A DNA stretch of 60,373 bases from Methylotenera sp. (GTDB lineage: Bacteria > Pseudomonadota > Gammaproteobacteria > Burkholderiales > Methylophilaceae). Positions 52,765 through 60,373 of the stretch are shown one piece after another; positions within the stretch are counted from its first letter, which is position 1, and every line of letters begins with the position of its first letter. The position numbers and the translations under genes are program-made. The notes below the pieces were generated by a model that did no database searches, was not told the origin of the DNA, and saw only the letters and a list, made by a program, of their open reading frames with translations. The stretch covers positions 1 to 60,373 of the forward strand of contig JAHRYP010000015.1 in assembly GCA_020622105.1 (NCBI GenBank), read 5' to 3'.

Positions 52765-54615
52765 TTACCTCTCACCACTCTCGTCAAATGTTTTCTGCAG
52801 CTGTGGTGATGGTAAGTACTGTTTATAATTTGCCAGCTCATCACTTTCCAGGCTTGCATTTGCAATCACCGTAGGTCGCAGAAAAATCACCAATTCAGTT
52901 TTACGATTTGCATCATTTTTTCCGGTAAAGATTTTCCCCAGACCCGGGATTTTTGACAGCCCCGGAACTCTATCATTATTGGTCAAAATATCGTCTTGCA
53001 TCAGGCCGCCAAGTACTGCCGTATTACCACTCAGAATCTGCAGCATTGATTCCATCTCACGCACCTGAATTTCAGGAACCAGACTCTCTATTTTCAAGTT
53101 AGGATTAGGATCAGATTTATAGCCGAGCACACGCGAAACCGTCGGCCGCACATTGATATTCACATTACCGCCATCATTAATCTGCGGTGTAACTGTCATT
53201 ACCACACCAACCGGAACTGTATTTGCCGTTGTGGTCACCGTAGACAAAATACCACCACCTACTGAACCCTGAGATTGTTGTGACTGCACGGTAAAATACA
53301 CAATATTATCTACAACTTTAAGCACAGCTGTCTGATTATTAAGCACCATCAATTTAGGGCTCGATAGCACTTTGGTCGTGCCGAATTGCTCAAGTAAATT
53401 AATAGACGCTGCAATATTGCCGATGCGACTGATCGGATTAAGATATCCGGCAACGAAACCTGCGTCAGGCACCACACCGAAGGCATTGGCTGAAGTTGAA
53501 AAATTATTGCCAGTACCATTAATGCTGCTGGTTTGCGCACCTAACTGCTGCCTGAACTGAAATCCACTATTATTAGGCCCGTTATTCAGGCGGCTCCAGT
53601 CTATACCTGCCTGAAAACTGTCGCTTAACCTGACTTCAACAATAGTTGCCTCAATTAATACCTGGCGTTTTACGCTGGTCATCACCTTATCCAGGAACTC
53701 CTGCACGCGCTCATGCTGCTTGCTGGTCGCTCTGACGTTAATGATCCCGGCTTCACGGTTAACAATCACCGTAGCTGCATAAAGCGTTTTAAATTCAGTA
53801 TATTCCTGCTGTAAATTTTGCGTCTTATCCTGCTGGGTTGCGGACTCGGCGGCATTTTTATCTGATTTGTTATTAGCATCCTGCGGATTGCCGAGACGAG
53901 TAATCACTATTTCTTTATCAGTCTCGGTAAGAATATCCTTGATGTTTCTTTCCAACGTCTCCCAAAAACGATTTTTTGACTCGCTGTTTACTGCTGTACG
54001 CGAACTGTTATTGGCACCATTTCCACTAGTGCTGGTCGTACTGGAAGTTCCGCCTGCACCGGTAGTAGCACTTTGCCCGGTACTGGATATTTCGGCGGCA
54101 GCGCCGATAAATCCGGTAGTGTCACGCGTCATGTTTACATAATCAATCTTGTAAGTACGTAATGCTGGCTGATCAGGCGCAATTGTCAGCACATTGCCCT
54201 GCACCTTATAGGTTAAATCCACCTGCTTAGAAATGCGCTCCAGAATTGCCGGCAATGTTTGATCAACGGCATTAAGCGTTACACGCCCTTGAATTGAGGG
54301 GTGAATATCGATATTAAGTTTACTATCTCGCGCAATCGCGAATAGAACCTCCTTCACCGGAGTGTCATATACGACAATGCTATAGATTGGCTCTTTTGCT
54401 TTGGGTTTGGGTGGTGGTAAATAAGCGCTATCAGTGACCGGCTTGGGTATATTACCTGCAACCTTAGCTGTGGATTTTGCAGGTTCTATAGCTGCTGACG
54501 CATTTTGATCATCTATATGGCCTTTGGATGGCTGCACGCTGGATTTGTGCGTACAAGCCGACACACCTAAAACCATAAACATTGACAGCATCAATATTGC
54601 TTTATTGATTGCCAT
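52765..54615 (-). CDS. mshL: MSHA-type secretin lipoprotein MshL
   Basis: The 616-residue protein starts with a lipoprotein signal (lipobox VSAC). An N-terminal secretin/TonB-like short domain follows at about 90-160 (LPAILERISKQVDLTYKVQGNVLTIAP). A Ser/Thr/Asn-rich insert lies at about 175-215. The secretin core runs from about 330 to 590 and ends with the typical PGLSKIPGLGKIFTGKNDANRKTELVIFLRP. It forms the outer-membrane channel of the filament. Confidence 0.93.
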   Translation of the reverse strand: MAINKAILMLSMFMVLGVSACTHKSSVQPSKGHIDDQNASAAIEPAKSTAKVAGNIPKPVTDSAYLPPPKPKAKEPIYSIVVYDTPVKEVLFAIARDSKLNIDIHPSIQGRVTLNAVDQTLPAILERISKQVDLTYKVQGNVLTIAPDQPALRTYKIDYVNMTRDTTGFIGAAAEISSTGQSATTGAGGTSSTTSTSGNGANNSSRTAVNSESKNRFWETLERNIKDILTETDKEIVITRLGNPQDANNKSDKNAAESATQQDKTQNLQQEYTEFKTLYAATVIVNREAGIINVRATSKQHERVQEFLDKVMTSVKRQVLIEATIVEVRLSDSFQAGIDWSRLNNGPNNSGFQFRQQLGAQTSSINGTGNNFSTSANAFGVVPDAGFVAGYLNPISRIGNIAASINLLEQFGTTKVLSSPKLMVLNNQTAVLKVVDNIVYFTVQSQQSQGSVGGGILSTVTTTANTVPVGVVMTVTPQINDGGNVNINVRPTVSRVLGYKSDPNPNLKIESLVPEIQVREMESMLQILSGNTAVLGGLMQDDILTNNDRVPGLSKIPGLGKIFTGKNDANRKTELVIFLRPTVIANASLESDELANYKQYLPSPQLQKTFDESGER

Positions 54616-54928
54616 AGATTAACACTCCCGATAGCAGCCTTACAGGCTACTTTTCTATTTATATCGCGTCAATAATACCGCAAAAAATAGCAGGGTATAA
54701 CAAATCGCAACAATTAGTTACAATCTGCTGCTAAGTATCTGAAAAAATAGCTGTATTTGATATGCAGCAACCGAAAGAAAGACCTGCAACTGTTAGGGAA
54801 ACGCTGATTTATTTATAACGCCGTCATTACGAGCAGTTTAGCCTTTAGCCGCAAACTTGTGCTTTATTCTAAAACAATATTCTGGATTGGCGCGCTTCGC
54901 ACGCAATGACGATTTAATTGGTATTTTC
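54616..54928. other. 313-base spacer between mshM and mshL
   Basis: This gap inside the MSHA-like locus holds no gene. Most of it is taken by a palindromic repeat element described separately. A separate promoter for mshL could lie here, but I cannot point to one. Confidence 0.4.
54822..54911. repeat. MITE-like palindromic repeat (degenerate)
   Basis: CGTCATTACGAGC at 54822-54834 and CGCACGCAATGACG at 54898-54911 form near-perfect terminal inverted repeats. The right end also carries GGATTGGCGCGCTTCG. This is the well-known CGTCATTGCGAGC...GGATTGC type of dispersed palindromic repeat. The centre is degenerate. The preceding GGGAAACGCTGATTTATT may belong to the same element. It sits inside the mshM-mshL spacer. 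Confidence 0.6.
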
Positions 54929-56344
54929 TCAGGAGGCCGATTTACTTTTTTGCGACAGTTCAATATCTTTTTTCACACCTGCCAAGGTACGCAAATATGG
55001 CTGATTCGTTTTAATTTCTTCAGGCAAGCTGTTAAGTGCGTTTAACGCATCTGTTCGCTGAGTAAATACGCCATATAAAATCACGGTATAAACACTATTA
55101 TTCTGCTGCATACGGTATAAATAAATATTATCCATCTCCAGCTGCCGGCGAAGTTTTTCTAATGCCGTTTTTAACAAAGCATCTTGTGACTGCTCACCTG
55201 CGGTTAAAACGGTAGGCACCGATTGGATCTGCAACGATATGGTCTCAGAACTAGTGCTTAATAATAAATTGTCAGTAGCCTGCAAACGCTGATTCACCAA
55301 CCATTGCTGCACATCTATGGCAGTGGGTGCTGCATCATCTGCCGATGGCGTTGCGGCTGCCAATGCTGTGCTTTTTTTAGCTGGCTTGCTTTGTGCGCTG
55401 GCGACTGGCTTCGGCTGCGTATATACCAGAACTGCTGCCAACATCCCTAAACCTGCTATGGCCAGCAATAATATAGCGCGCCATGTGTATTTAGAGCCTG
55501 TTTTAGACAAGTCGAATTGATACCATTTGGGCTTAAACCCGAATTCGCTATCATTGACTGCCGCATCTACATGCTTAGGTGTCACTTGGTAGACATTATC
55601 AGCAAATGCTGACAATAAGGCTTTATCCGCCAGAATATTTACCCGGCGCACCAAGCCTTCTGATGCTCTTGAAAGTTTTTTTATCGCCGACTCTGTAAAC
55701 AGGTGTGGCCCGTGATAGCCAGCTGCACGCAGCCTGAAAATCAGGTAGTCACCCACATCTTTGGTTTGCAGCGGCCCTAGATTAAAGCGATGCGTGATGC
55801 GCTCACGCAATTGCCGAATATGTTCCTGATTCAAGTTGTCATCCAACTCAGGCTGGCCGAATAATACAATCTGCAGCAATTTATCCTGCTTTGTTTCCAG
55901 ATTTGATAACAACCGGATTTCTTCAAGCGTTGCGAGAGGCATGCCTTGCGCCTCCTCTACAAATATCACTACCTGGCGCCCCTCTGCATAACGTGCCAGC
56001 AAATAGGCCTGCAACTCCTGCATGACTTTTAAACGGTCAGCATTTTTAGGCAATTTAAGCTGCAACTCAAAAGCAATCGCATGCAGCACATCTTCAGGTG
56101 CAACACTCGGGTTAGCAAGGTAGATGCTCTCGATTTTTTCCGGCAGTATCGTTTGCAGCATGCGGCAGAGCATGGTTTTGCCGCTACCTACCTCGCCCAC
56201 CACCTTAATGATGCCTTCACCGTTGGTGATCGCATACACCAGCGCATCAAGTATGGCGCCGCGATTACCCCCGGAAAAGAAAAAATCCGTATTCGGCGTA
56301 ATTTTGAATGGCGGTTCTTTTAAACCAAAGTGGGGATAATACAA
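54929..56344 (-). CDS. mshM: MshM/ExeA-type AAA ATPase
   Basis: The 471-residue protein has an N-terminal ExeA/GspA-like AAA+ domain: MYYPHFGLKEPPFKITPN at the start, Walker A GEVGSGKT at about 49-56, Walker B VVIFVEEAQGM near 124-134. A membrane helix lies at about 286-306. The C-terminal region (about 340-471) has a SPOR-like pattern (VYTVILYGVFTQRTDALNALNSLP) that may contact peptidoglycan. Such proteins insert the secretin through the cell wall. It is the first gene of the MSHA-like operon. Confidence 0.92.
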   Translation of the reverse strand: MYYPHFGLKEPPFKITPNTDFFFSGGNRGAILDALVYAITNGEGIIKVVGEVGSGKTMLCRMLQTILPEKIESIYLANPSVAPEDVLHAIAFELQLKLPKNADRLKVMQELQAYLLARYAEGRQVVIFVEEAQGMPLATLEEIRLLSNLETKQDKLLQIVLFGQPELDDNLNQEHIRQLRERITHRFNLGPLQTKDVGDYLIFRLRAAGYHGPHLFTESAIKKLSRASEGLVRRVNILADKALLSAFADNVYQVTPKHVDAAVNDSEFGFKPKWYQFDLSKTGSKYTWRAILLLAIAGLGMLAAVLVYTQPKPVASAQSKPAKKSTALAAATPSADDAAPTAIDVQQWLVNQRLQATDNLLLSTSSETISLQIQSVPTVLTAGEQSQDALLKTALEKLRRQLEMDNIYLYRMQQNNSVYTVILYGVFTQRTDALNALNSLPEEIKTNQPYLRTLAGVKKDIELSQKSKSAS

Positions 56345-56506
56345 ATTATTCCTGCCAGTCCAAGTGTTTGATCAATATGCGCAAAATTATGTACGGGAAT
56401 TTTACGATAAAACAAAATTGTTTAGTGCTTGATACTTGAGATTAAGTGAAATTCCCATATAGTTTACACACGCTGATAAAAGACTCGCATTTATCAACCA
56501 TGTCTA

Positions 56507-57931
56507 CTAACTATCATCTTGTGTATTCATACGGCTATACAGCGTTGTGCGATTCACATTGAGCAACTTGGCGGCCTGACTCAAATTACCATGTGTCATT
56601 TTCATTGCGGCTTCAATATAGGCACGCTCCCAGGTTTTGAGAACCGCATCCAGACTCACATTGGCCTGACGCTGCAAATGACGCTGCGCTTGCGCTGTCA
56701 TACTCGTTTCATTGTTAAAACTGAATTCATTACCTGAGATTTCAGGCTCCGTTAAATCAAACTCGGCAATCAACTCATTTTCTTTAACGATTTTACCGGC
56801 ATATTTTGCAATTAATCGAATGACTATATTTCTTAATTCCCGCACATTGCCAGGAAAAGCATAGCCCAGCCAGCAGCTCTGCGCTTTTGCATCGAGCTCA
56901 AACAGCGCTTTACCAATCTGCTTAGCGTAAAATGCGGTGAAATGTTCACGTAACAGATGTTTGTCCTCAGCAAGCTCGCGCAGTGGCGGCACTTTTACCG
57001 TAAAGACACTGAGCCGGTGATAAAGATCAGACCTGAATTTGCCCGCACGCACTTCTGCACGCAAATCACGGTTGGTAGCTGCCACTACACGTGCGCGACT
57101 TTTGCGTGTTTGCGTCTCGCCGATACGCTGATACTCGCCATTTTCCAGAACCCGTAGCAACTTGGCCTGCAGCTCCAGAGGCAACTCACCGATTTCATCC
57201 AGAAACAAAGTGCCTTCACCCGCGTCTTCAAAATAACCCGCGTGCGCTGCAACAGCGCCCGTAAACGCACCTTTGGCATGCCCGAATAAAATTGACTCGG
57301 CGAGCAGCGGTGAAACGGCTGCGCAATTAATGGATAAATACGGCTGAAGCGAGCGCTCACTTTGATAATGAAAACTGCCTGCCACCAGCTCTTTACCACT
57401 GCCGGATTCTCCTTCAATCAGCACAGAGAATGGCGAATCAGCAAACTGTTTAATCTGCAAATGCAAGGCCTGGATCGGCAGACTGTTTCCCAGTAAACCA
57501 CCGAACTCCTGCACTGTTTTGACTTCATTACGCTCTGCATCCTGCACCTTAAGCGCATTCAAAAGCATATCTTTCAGTTTTTCAACATCACAGGGCTTGG
57601 CAATAAAATCAGCCGCGCCCAAAGAAAGTGCGCGCTTCACATTGCTGTCTTCACTCTGACCGGACAATACATGGATTTTAATAGCCGGTGAGTGCGCAAT
57701 TAGCGCACTGATGACTTTAAAACCCTCGTCAGGCACGTGAGGATTAGGCGGCAAGCCGAGATCAACCAGAGCTAGCGCCGGCGGAGCATCCAACTGCTGC
57801 AGTAGACTCCTGACCTGTGCATGCGACTCTGCCACACAAACTTCAAAATGCTTGCTTAGTACAAAATGGAGGGTATCTGTGATTAACGGGTCATCGTCAA
57901 CAATCATCAATACCGGACGTAGTGTTGCCAT
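56507..57931 (-). CDS. Sigma54-dependent response regulator (NtrC family)
   Basis: The 474-residue protein has a receiver domain (about 5-125) with acidic residues D12-D14 and the phospho-acceptor D57 in ALVDLGLPP. A sigma54-activating AAA+ domain follows with Walker A GESGSGKE near 180 and the exact GAFTGA loop, then a C-terminal Fis-type helix-turn-helix (LSQAAKLLNVNRTTLYSRM). All parts look functional. No partner kinase is adjacent. It lies 162 bases upstream of mshM on the same strand and may regulate the filament genes, but I found no clear -24/-12 site in the spacer. Confidence 0.94.
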   Translation of the reverse strand: MATLRPVLMIVDDDPLITDTLHFVLSKHFEVCVAESHAQVRSLLQQLDAPPALALVDLGLPPNPHVPDEGFKVISALIAHSPAIKIHVLSGQSEDSNVKRALSLGAADFIAKPCDVEKLKDMLLNALKVQDAERNEVKTVQEFGGLLGNSLPIQALHLQIKQFADSPFSVLIEGESGSGKELVAGSFHYQSERSLQPYLSINCAAVSPLLAESILFGHAKGAFTGAVAAHAGYFEDAGEGTLFLDEIGELPLELQAKLLRVLENGEYQRIGETQTRKSRARVVAATNRDLRAEVRAGKFRSDLYHRLSVFTVKVPPLRELAEDKHLLREHFTAFYAKQIGKALFELDAKAQSCWLGYAFPGNVRELRNIVIRLIAKYAGKIVKENELIAEFDLTEPEISGNEFSFNNETSMTAQAQRHLQRQANVSLDAVLKTWERAYIEAAMKMTHGNLSQAAKLLNVNRTTLYSRMNTQDDS

Positions 57932-58170
57932 TAGAAAACCTTATTATAAATATCGATAATCACTGCGTTCAATGGAACTATAGCCCGAATAGCTTGCTCC
58001 ATCAATAAATTTACCTATTGCAGAATTTAGTCTGCACATTTCTGATGCTTAATGTTGATAATAAGCTGGCAATCCGCTAACATTCAGACAGACCTGTTCG
58101 CTTTTTTATTTGTTATCTTTTGGTTTGTAAATAGATATCTGCAGGATTTGATAAAGAGAAATTAAAGCTG

Positions 58171-58908
58171 ATGGAAAATAGTTTTTTCAGTTCGAATGAA
58201 TTCAGGTCACAGTTGCTAACAATGGGCCGATCACCTGTTGCGCGCTTAAAAGCTTTGTCTGACATTTTAAGCAAATGGAATCAAGATCGCATCTTTAGAC
58301 TGAACACTATAGAGAATGACCTTTCAATCACTGACATCAATATATTGAAAGACATTATTCACACAGAAACGCGCAGACTTAAACTGAAAAATGCCGAAAT
58401 CGTTTCTGATCAAATCTTGTTCATGCTGATCGGCGCAATAAAACTTCAAATCCAGAACAAGTCCGCTAAGCCTTGGGTGCTGGTGAATCAATCTATCAGC
58501 AGTTTCACAAAACCGGAAAAATCAAGAAGTCGGCCTTTAATTGCCTTATGTTTTATAACCATGATCATTGTGTTTGGCGCAGTAACGAGCAATAAGTTTT
58601 TACACAAAAATGTTCAGTCTCCGGATATTTTTAACCCGGAAAGCGGCTCTTCTATAAATCAATCAGGTAACGCCACTGTAAACAATCTGGTAAGCATGTA
58701 TAACAAAATGAAAGAAGGGAATTGCCAGCTTCCACAAGCTGCAATGCTTCAGCCTCAGGACCGAGAAGCGTTTATTGCCTTCATCAATGCAGGCAAAGTT
58801 GAAATTGGAACCGCGGCTAATCTAAACAACGCATTGAAATATGTAAACTGCCTATATCCACAAAAGCTCATGGATAAGCCATTGCAAAATGGCGGCATCA
58901 ATAGCTAA
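58171..58908 (+). CDS. Single-span membrane protein of unknown function
   Basis: The 245-residue protein is not recognised. Residues 1-115 are helical and charged with no signal, a single membrane helix lies at about 120-140 (RPLIALCFITMIIVFGAV), and the last 100 residues would be periplasmic. That part has a Cys pair (GNCQLPQAA, YVNCLYPQ) and an Asn-rich stretch. It starts the plus-strand pair with the TetR gene, which follows after nine bases. It may be the target or partner of that regulator. Confidence 0.75.
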   Translation: MENSFFSSNEFRSQLLTMGRSPVARLKALSDILSKWNQDRIFRLNTIENDLSITDINILKDIIHTETRRLKLKNAEIVSDQILFMLIGAIKLQIQNKSAKPWVLVNQSISSFTKPEKSRSRPLIALCFITMIIVFGAVTSNKFLHKNVQSPDIFNPESGSSINQSGNATVNNLVSMYNKMKEGNCQLPQAAMLQPQDREAFIAFINAGKVEIGTAANLNNALKYVNCLYPQKLMDKPLQNGGINS

Positions 58909-58917
58909 GGAATATAT

Positions 58918-59475
58918 ATGAAAAATATGCGCGAAAAAATACTGACCGTAGCCACACAACTCTTCGAATCTCGCGGCATTCATGCCTCCGGCGTTGACAC
59001 CATTATTGCAGAATCAGGAGTGGCTAAGGCAACACTGTACAAATACTTTCCGAGTAAAAATCAATTAATTATTGAATACCTGAGAGAGAAATCCAACCGC
59101 TTTTATGCGTGGATCAATGAAAAGCTTGCGGATAAGAAAGGTGACTCACAAGAAGTCTTGTTTGAACTATGCAACCTATATGAACAGTGGATTACCACGC
59201 CTGAATTCAATGGCCTGCCATTTCATATAGGCTCTGTTGAGTTTCCAGACCCTGCACACCCGGTACATCATTACTCTGTAGAGTTATCGAACGAATTGCA
59301 GCACTACTTATCAGAGCTAGCGGCAATTGCCGGCATTAAAGATGCACAAACCCTGGGACAGCAATTAACCATTATTTTTGAAGGCGGCGCAATGATAGAA
59401 AGGCTCAGCCCAGATTCCGGGGCTGCCAGACGCGCTAAAAATGCTGCGATTACGCTGATAAAAGCATCCATTTAA
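58918..59475 (+). CDS. TetR-family transcriptional regulator
   Basis: The 185-residue protein starts with a clear TetR helix-turn-helix domain (REKILTVATQLFESRGIHASGVDTIIAESGVAKATLYKYFPSKNQLI split across residues 5-50). A helical ligand-binding domain follows, with a TetR_C-like end (LGQQLTIIFEGGAMIERL). AAGGA precedes the ATG by six bases. It is cotranscribed with the membrane protein upstream. Its ligand and targets are unknown. Confidence 0.93.
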   Translation: MKNMREKILTVATQLFESRGIHASGVDTIIAESGVAKATLYKYFPSKNQLIIEYLREKSNRFYAWINEKLADKKGDSQEVLFELCNLYEQWITTPEFNGLPFHIGSVEFPDPAHPVHHYSVELSNELQHYLSELAAIAGIKDAQTLGQQLTIIFEGGAMIERLSPDSGAARRAKNAAITLIKASI

Positions 59476-59526
59476 CAGAGCGCGCACTACTAGCGCATCG
59501 CTTTAGCAATGATTGCGGCCATAGCT

Positions 59527-59562
59527 CAGCATTAGATGTATCTATGCATACATCTAATGCTG
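59527..59562. terminator. Bidirectional hairpin between the TetR and DUF3617 genes
   Basis: CAGCATTAGATGTAT at 59527-59541 and ATACATCTAATGCTG at 59548-59562 form a perfect 15-pair stem with a six-base loop. It lies between the convergent TetR and DUF3617 genes. T residues follow on the plus strand (TTGATTTTCC). Confidence 0.75.
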
Positions 59563-59582
59563 GCTATTGATTTTCCAATATT

Positions 59583-60113
59583 TTATTGTTGTAGCGACGG
59601 TACGTTTCCACAGCTTGCGTTTAACCATCTACCACTGACATCTGCTTTTTCATTCACCGGATTGCCTTGAACAAAACCATTAAAAGTGGTCCTCCCGGTA
59701 AATTTCTCAGTGCTATCAAAAGTGCCTTCTGCTGAGCCACTGCCTTTTAACTGTTCATTGCTGCAATCAAAATCTAATCGATATTTATTGCCTGCACGGC
59801 TAACATTCTTAGCCACACATCCCGTCTGATTTTGATATAGACCAGGCGGATTTTTCTGGTTTGCCATCTCAGGCGTAATGCAGGTATTTGATATTGCTGA
59901 GCCATTTTCAATTTGTGGCATCTCAACCCCGTATTCTTTCGCCAAATCCTTTAAACCTTGCATCTGGTCTGACGGAATTTGTGGAACAAACCACAGCAGA
60001 TCTGATGAAGTAGTGACTTCCCATAATCCGGGCCGCATATTTGGTTCAGCAGATTTTGCAGCAGGCGATAATATCAAGGAAATTAAAGCAAAAACAAACA
60101 AGGATTTATACAT
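59583..60113 (-). CDS. DUF3617 secreted protein
   Basis: The 176-residue protein has a signal peptide ending near KSAEP. The mature part matches the DUF3617 family: MRPGLWEVTTSSD near the start, conserved cysteines (NTCITPEMA, TGCVAKN, FDCSNEQL, ASCGNV) that probably form disulfides, and a GxAEGTFDSTEKFTGRTTF stretch. Family members are periplasmic or secreted proteins of unknown function. It stands alone and converges with the TetR gene. Confidence 0.9.
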   Translation of the reverse strand: MYKSLFVFALISLILSPAAKSAEPNMRPGLWEVTTSSDLLWFVPQIPSDQMQGLKDLAKEYGVEMPQIENGSAISNTCITPEMANQKNPPGLYQNQTGCVAKNVSRAGNKYRLDFDCSNEQLKGSGSAEGTFDSTEKFTGRTTFNGFVQGNPVNEKADVSGRWLNASCGNVPSLQQ

Positions 60114-60283
60114 TTAATTTTTTGATTCAATATGAGGATGTACAACATATCAGAGATATTGCGACAAGGGAAGTTCAGAATATTGCAGAAATAAAACTAT
60201 TGGAAATTTAATACATATTTACAAGGCAGGGCCAGCTACGGTATGACGGCAAGTACTGGCTATAAATACAATAAAGAAGGAAT

Positions 60284-60360
60284 TGGGGTGGCTGATGGGG
60301 CTCGAACCCACGACAACTGGAATCACAATCCAGGACTCTACCAGCTGAGCTACAGCCACC
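60284..60360 (-). tRNA. tRNA-His (anticodon GTG)
   Basis: The minus strand reads as a complete tRNA. The acceptor stem GTGGCTG pairs with CAGCCAC, with an extra 5' G (G-1) paired to C73, the hallmark of tRNA-His. The anticodon stem CTGGA/TCCAG carries the loop TTGTGAT with anticodon GTG, and the TPsiC arm GGGTTCGAGCCCC is intact. The CCA end is encoded at 60284-60286. Confidence 0.98.
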
Positions 60361-60373
60361 ATAGAGACTTTAA

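Overview
The window looks like a chromosomal segment of a free-living betaproteobacterium. Gene content (EgtB/EgtD, an Anbu operon, a beta-type Tad locus, an MSHA-like pilus locus, many Methylophilaceae-like proteins) and moderate G+C with AT-rich spacers suggest Methylophilaceae (Methylotenera/Methylophilus-like). This assignment rests on protein resemblance, not on a search. No phage, CRISPR array, rRNA or intact insertion sequence is visible. The only RNA gene is tRNA-His at the right edge.

Layout. 1-4.1 kb: the end of a membrane transporter, the Na+/H+ antiporter NhaA, a 37-residue lipoprotein, a CsbD-like stress protein and a membrane diguanylate cyclase. 4.1-10 kb (minus strand): a compact run DUF427 - egtB - egtD - PatB-type C-S lyase - photolyase homologue, preceded by a secreted EF-hand protein; this reads as ergothioneine or light/oxidative-stress defence. 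10.3-14.9 kb (plus): the Anbu operon (permuted ATP-grasp, alpha-E, transglutaminase, Anbu protease, DUF2721), followed by VF530 and a PEBP-family protein.

16-30.1 kb (minus): a complete Tad/Flp pilus locus of sixteen genes. In transcription order it is flp1, flp2, tadV, a winged-helix/AAA+ ATPase, rcpC, rcpA, a lipoprotein, tadG, two tadE-like genes, tadZ, tadA, tadB, tadC, a tadD-like gene and a small membrane protein. Just upstream is a Wzy_C/O-antigen-ligase-type gene that could glycosylate the pilins. 32.7-35 kb (plus): an orphan PAS histidine kinase, a rhodanese and TusA. 35.1-40.8 kb (minus): valS, a GIDE-domain protein with an EF-hand, LemA, and a photolyase-like protein with apparently permuted domain order. 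40.9-42.2 kb (plus): an NfeD/SPFH pair.

42.3-57.9 kb (minus): an MSHA-like type IV pilus or pseudopilus locus. In transcription order it is a sigma54 response regulator (separate unit), mshM, mshL, mshN-like, mshE, mshG, mshI-, mshJ- and mshK-like genes, a large Cys-rich pilin-like protein, a prepilin and a MoeB/ThiF E1-like enzyme. The MshE-like ATPase carries a good match to the c-di-GMP-binding MshEN motif. 58.2-60.4 kb: an unknown single-span membrane protein with a TetR regulator, a DUF3617 secreted protein and tRNA-His.

The window therefore encodes two independent surface-filament machines, a probable c-di-GMP input, a thiol-antioxidant pathway and two unusual photolyase homologues. 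The points I find most worth checking are the egtBD-C-S lyase pairing, the domain-permuted photolyase, the Anbu operon with its translationally coupled DUF2721 gene, the winged-helix AAA+ gene inside the Tad locus, and the Cys-rich pilin-like protein of the MSHA-like locus.
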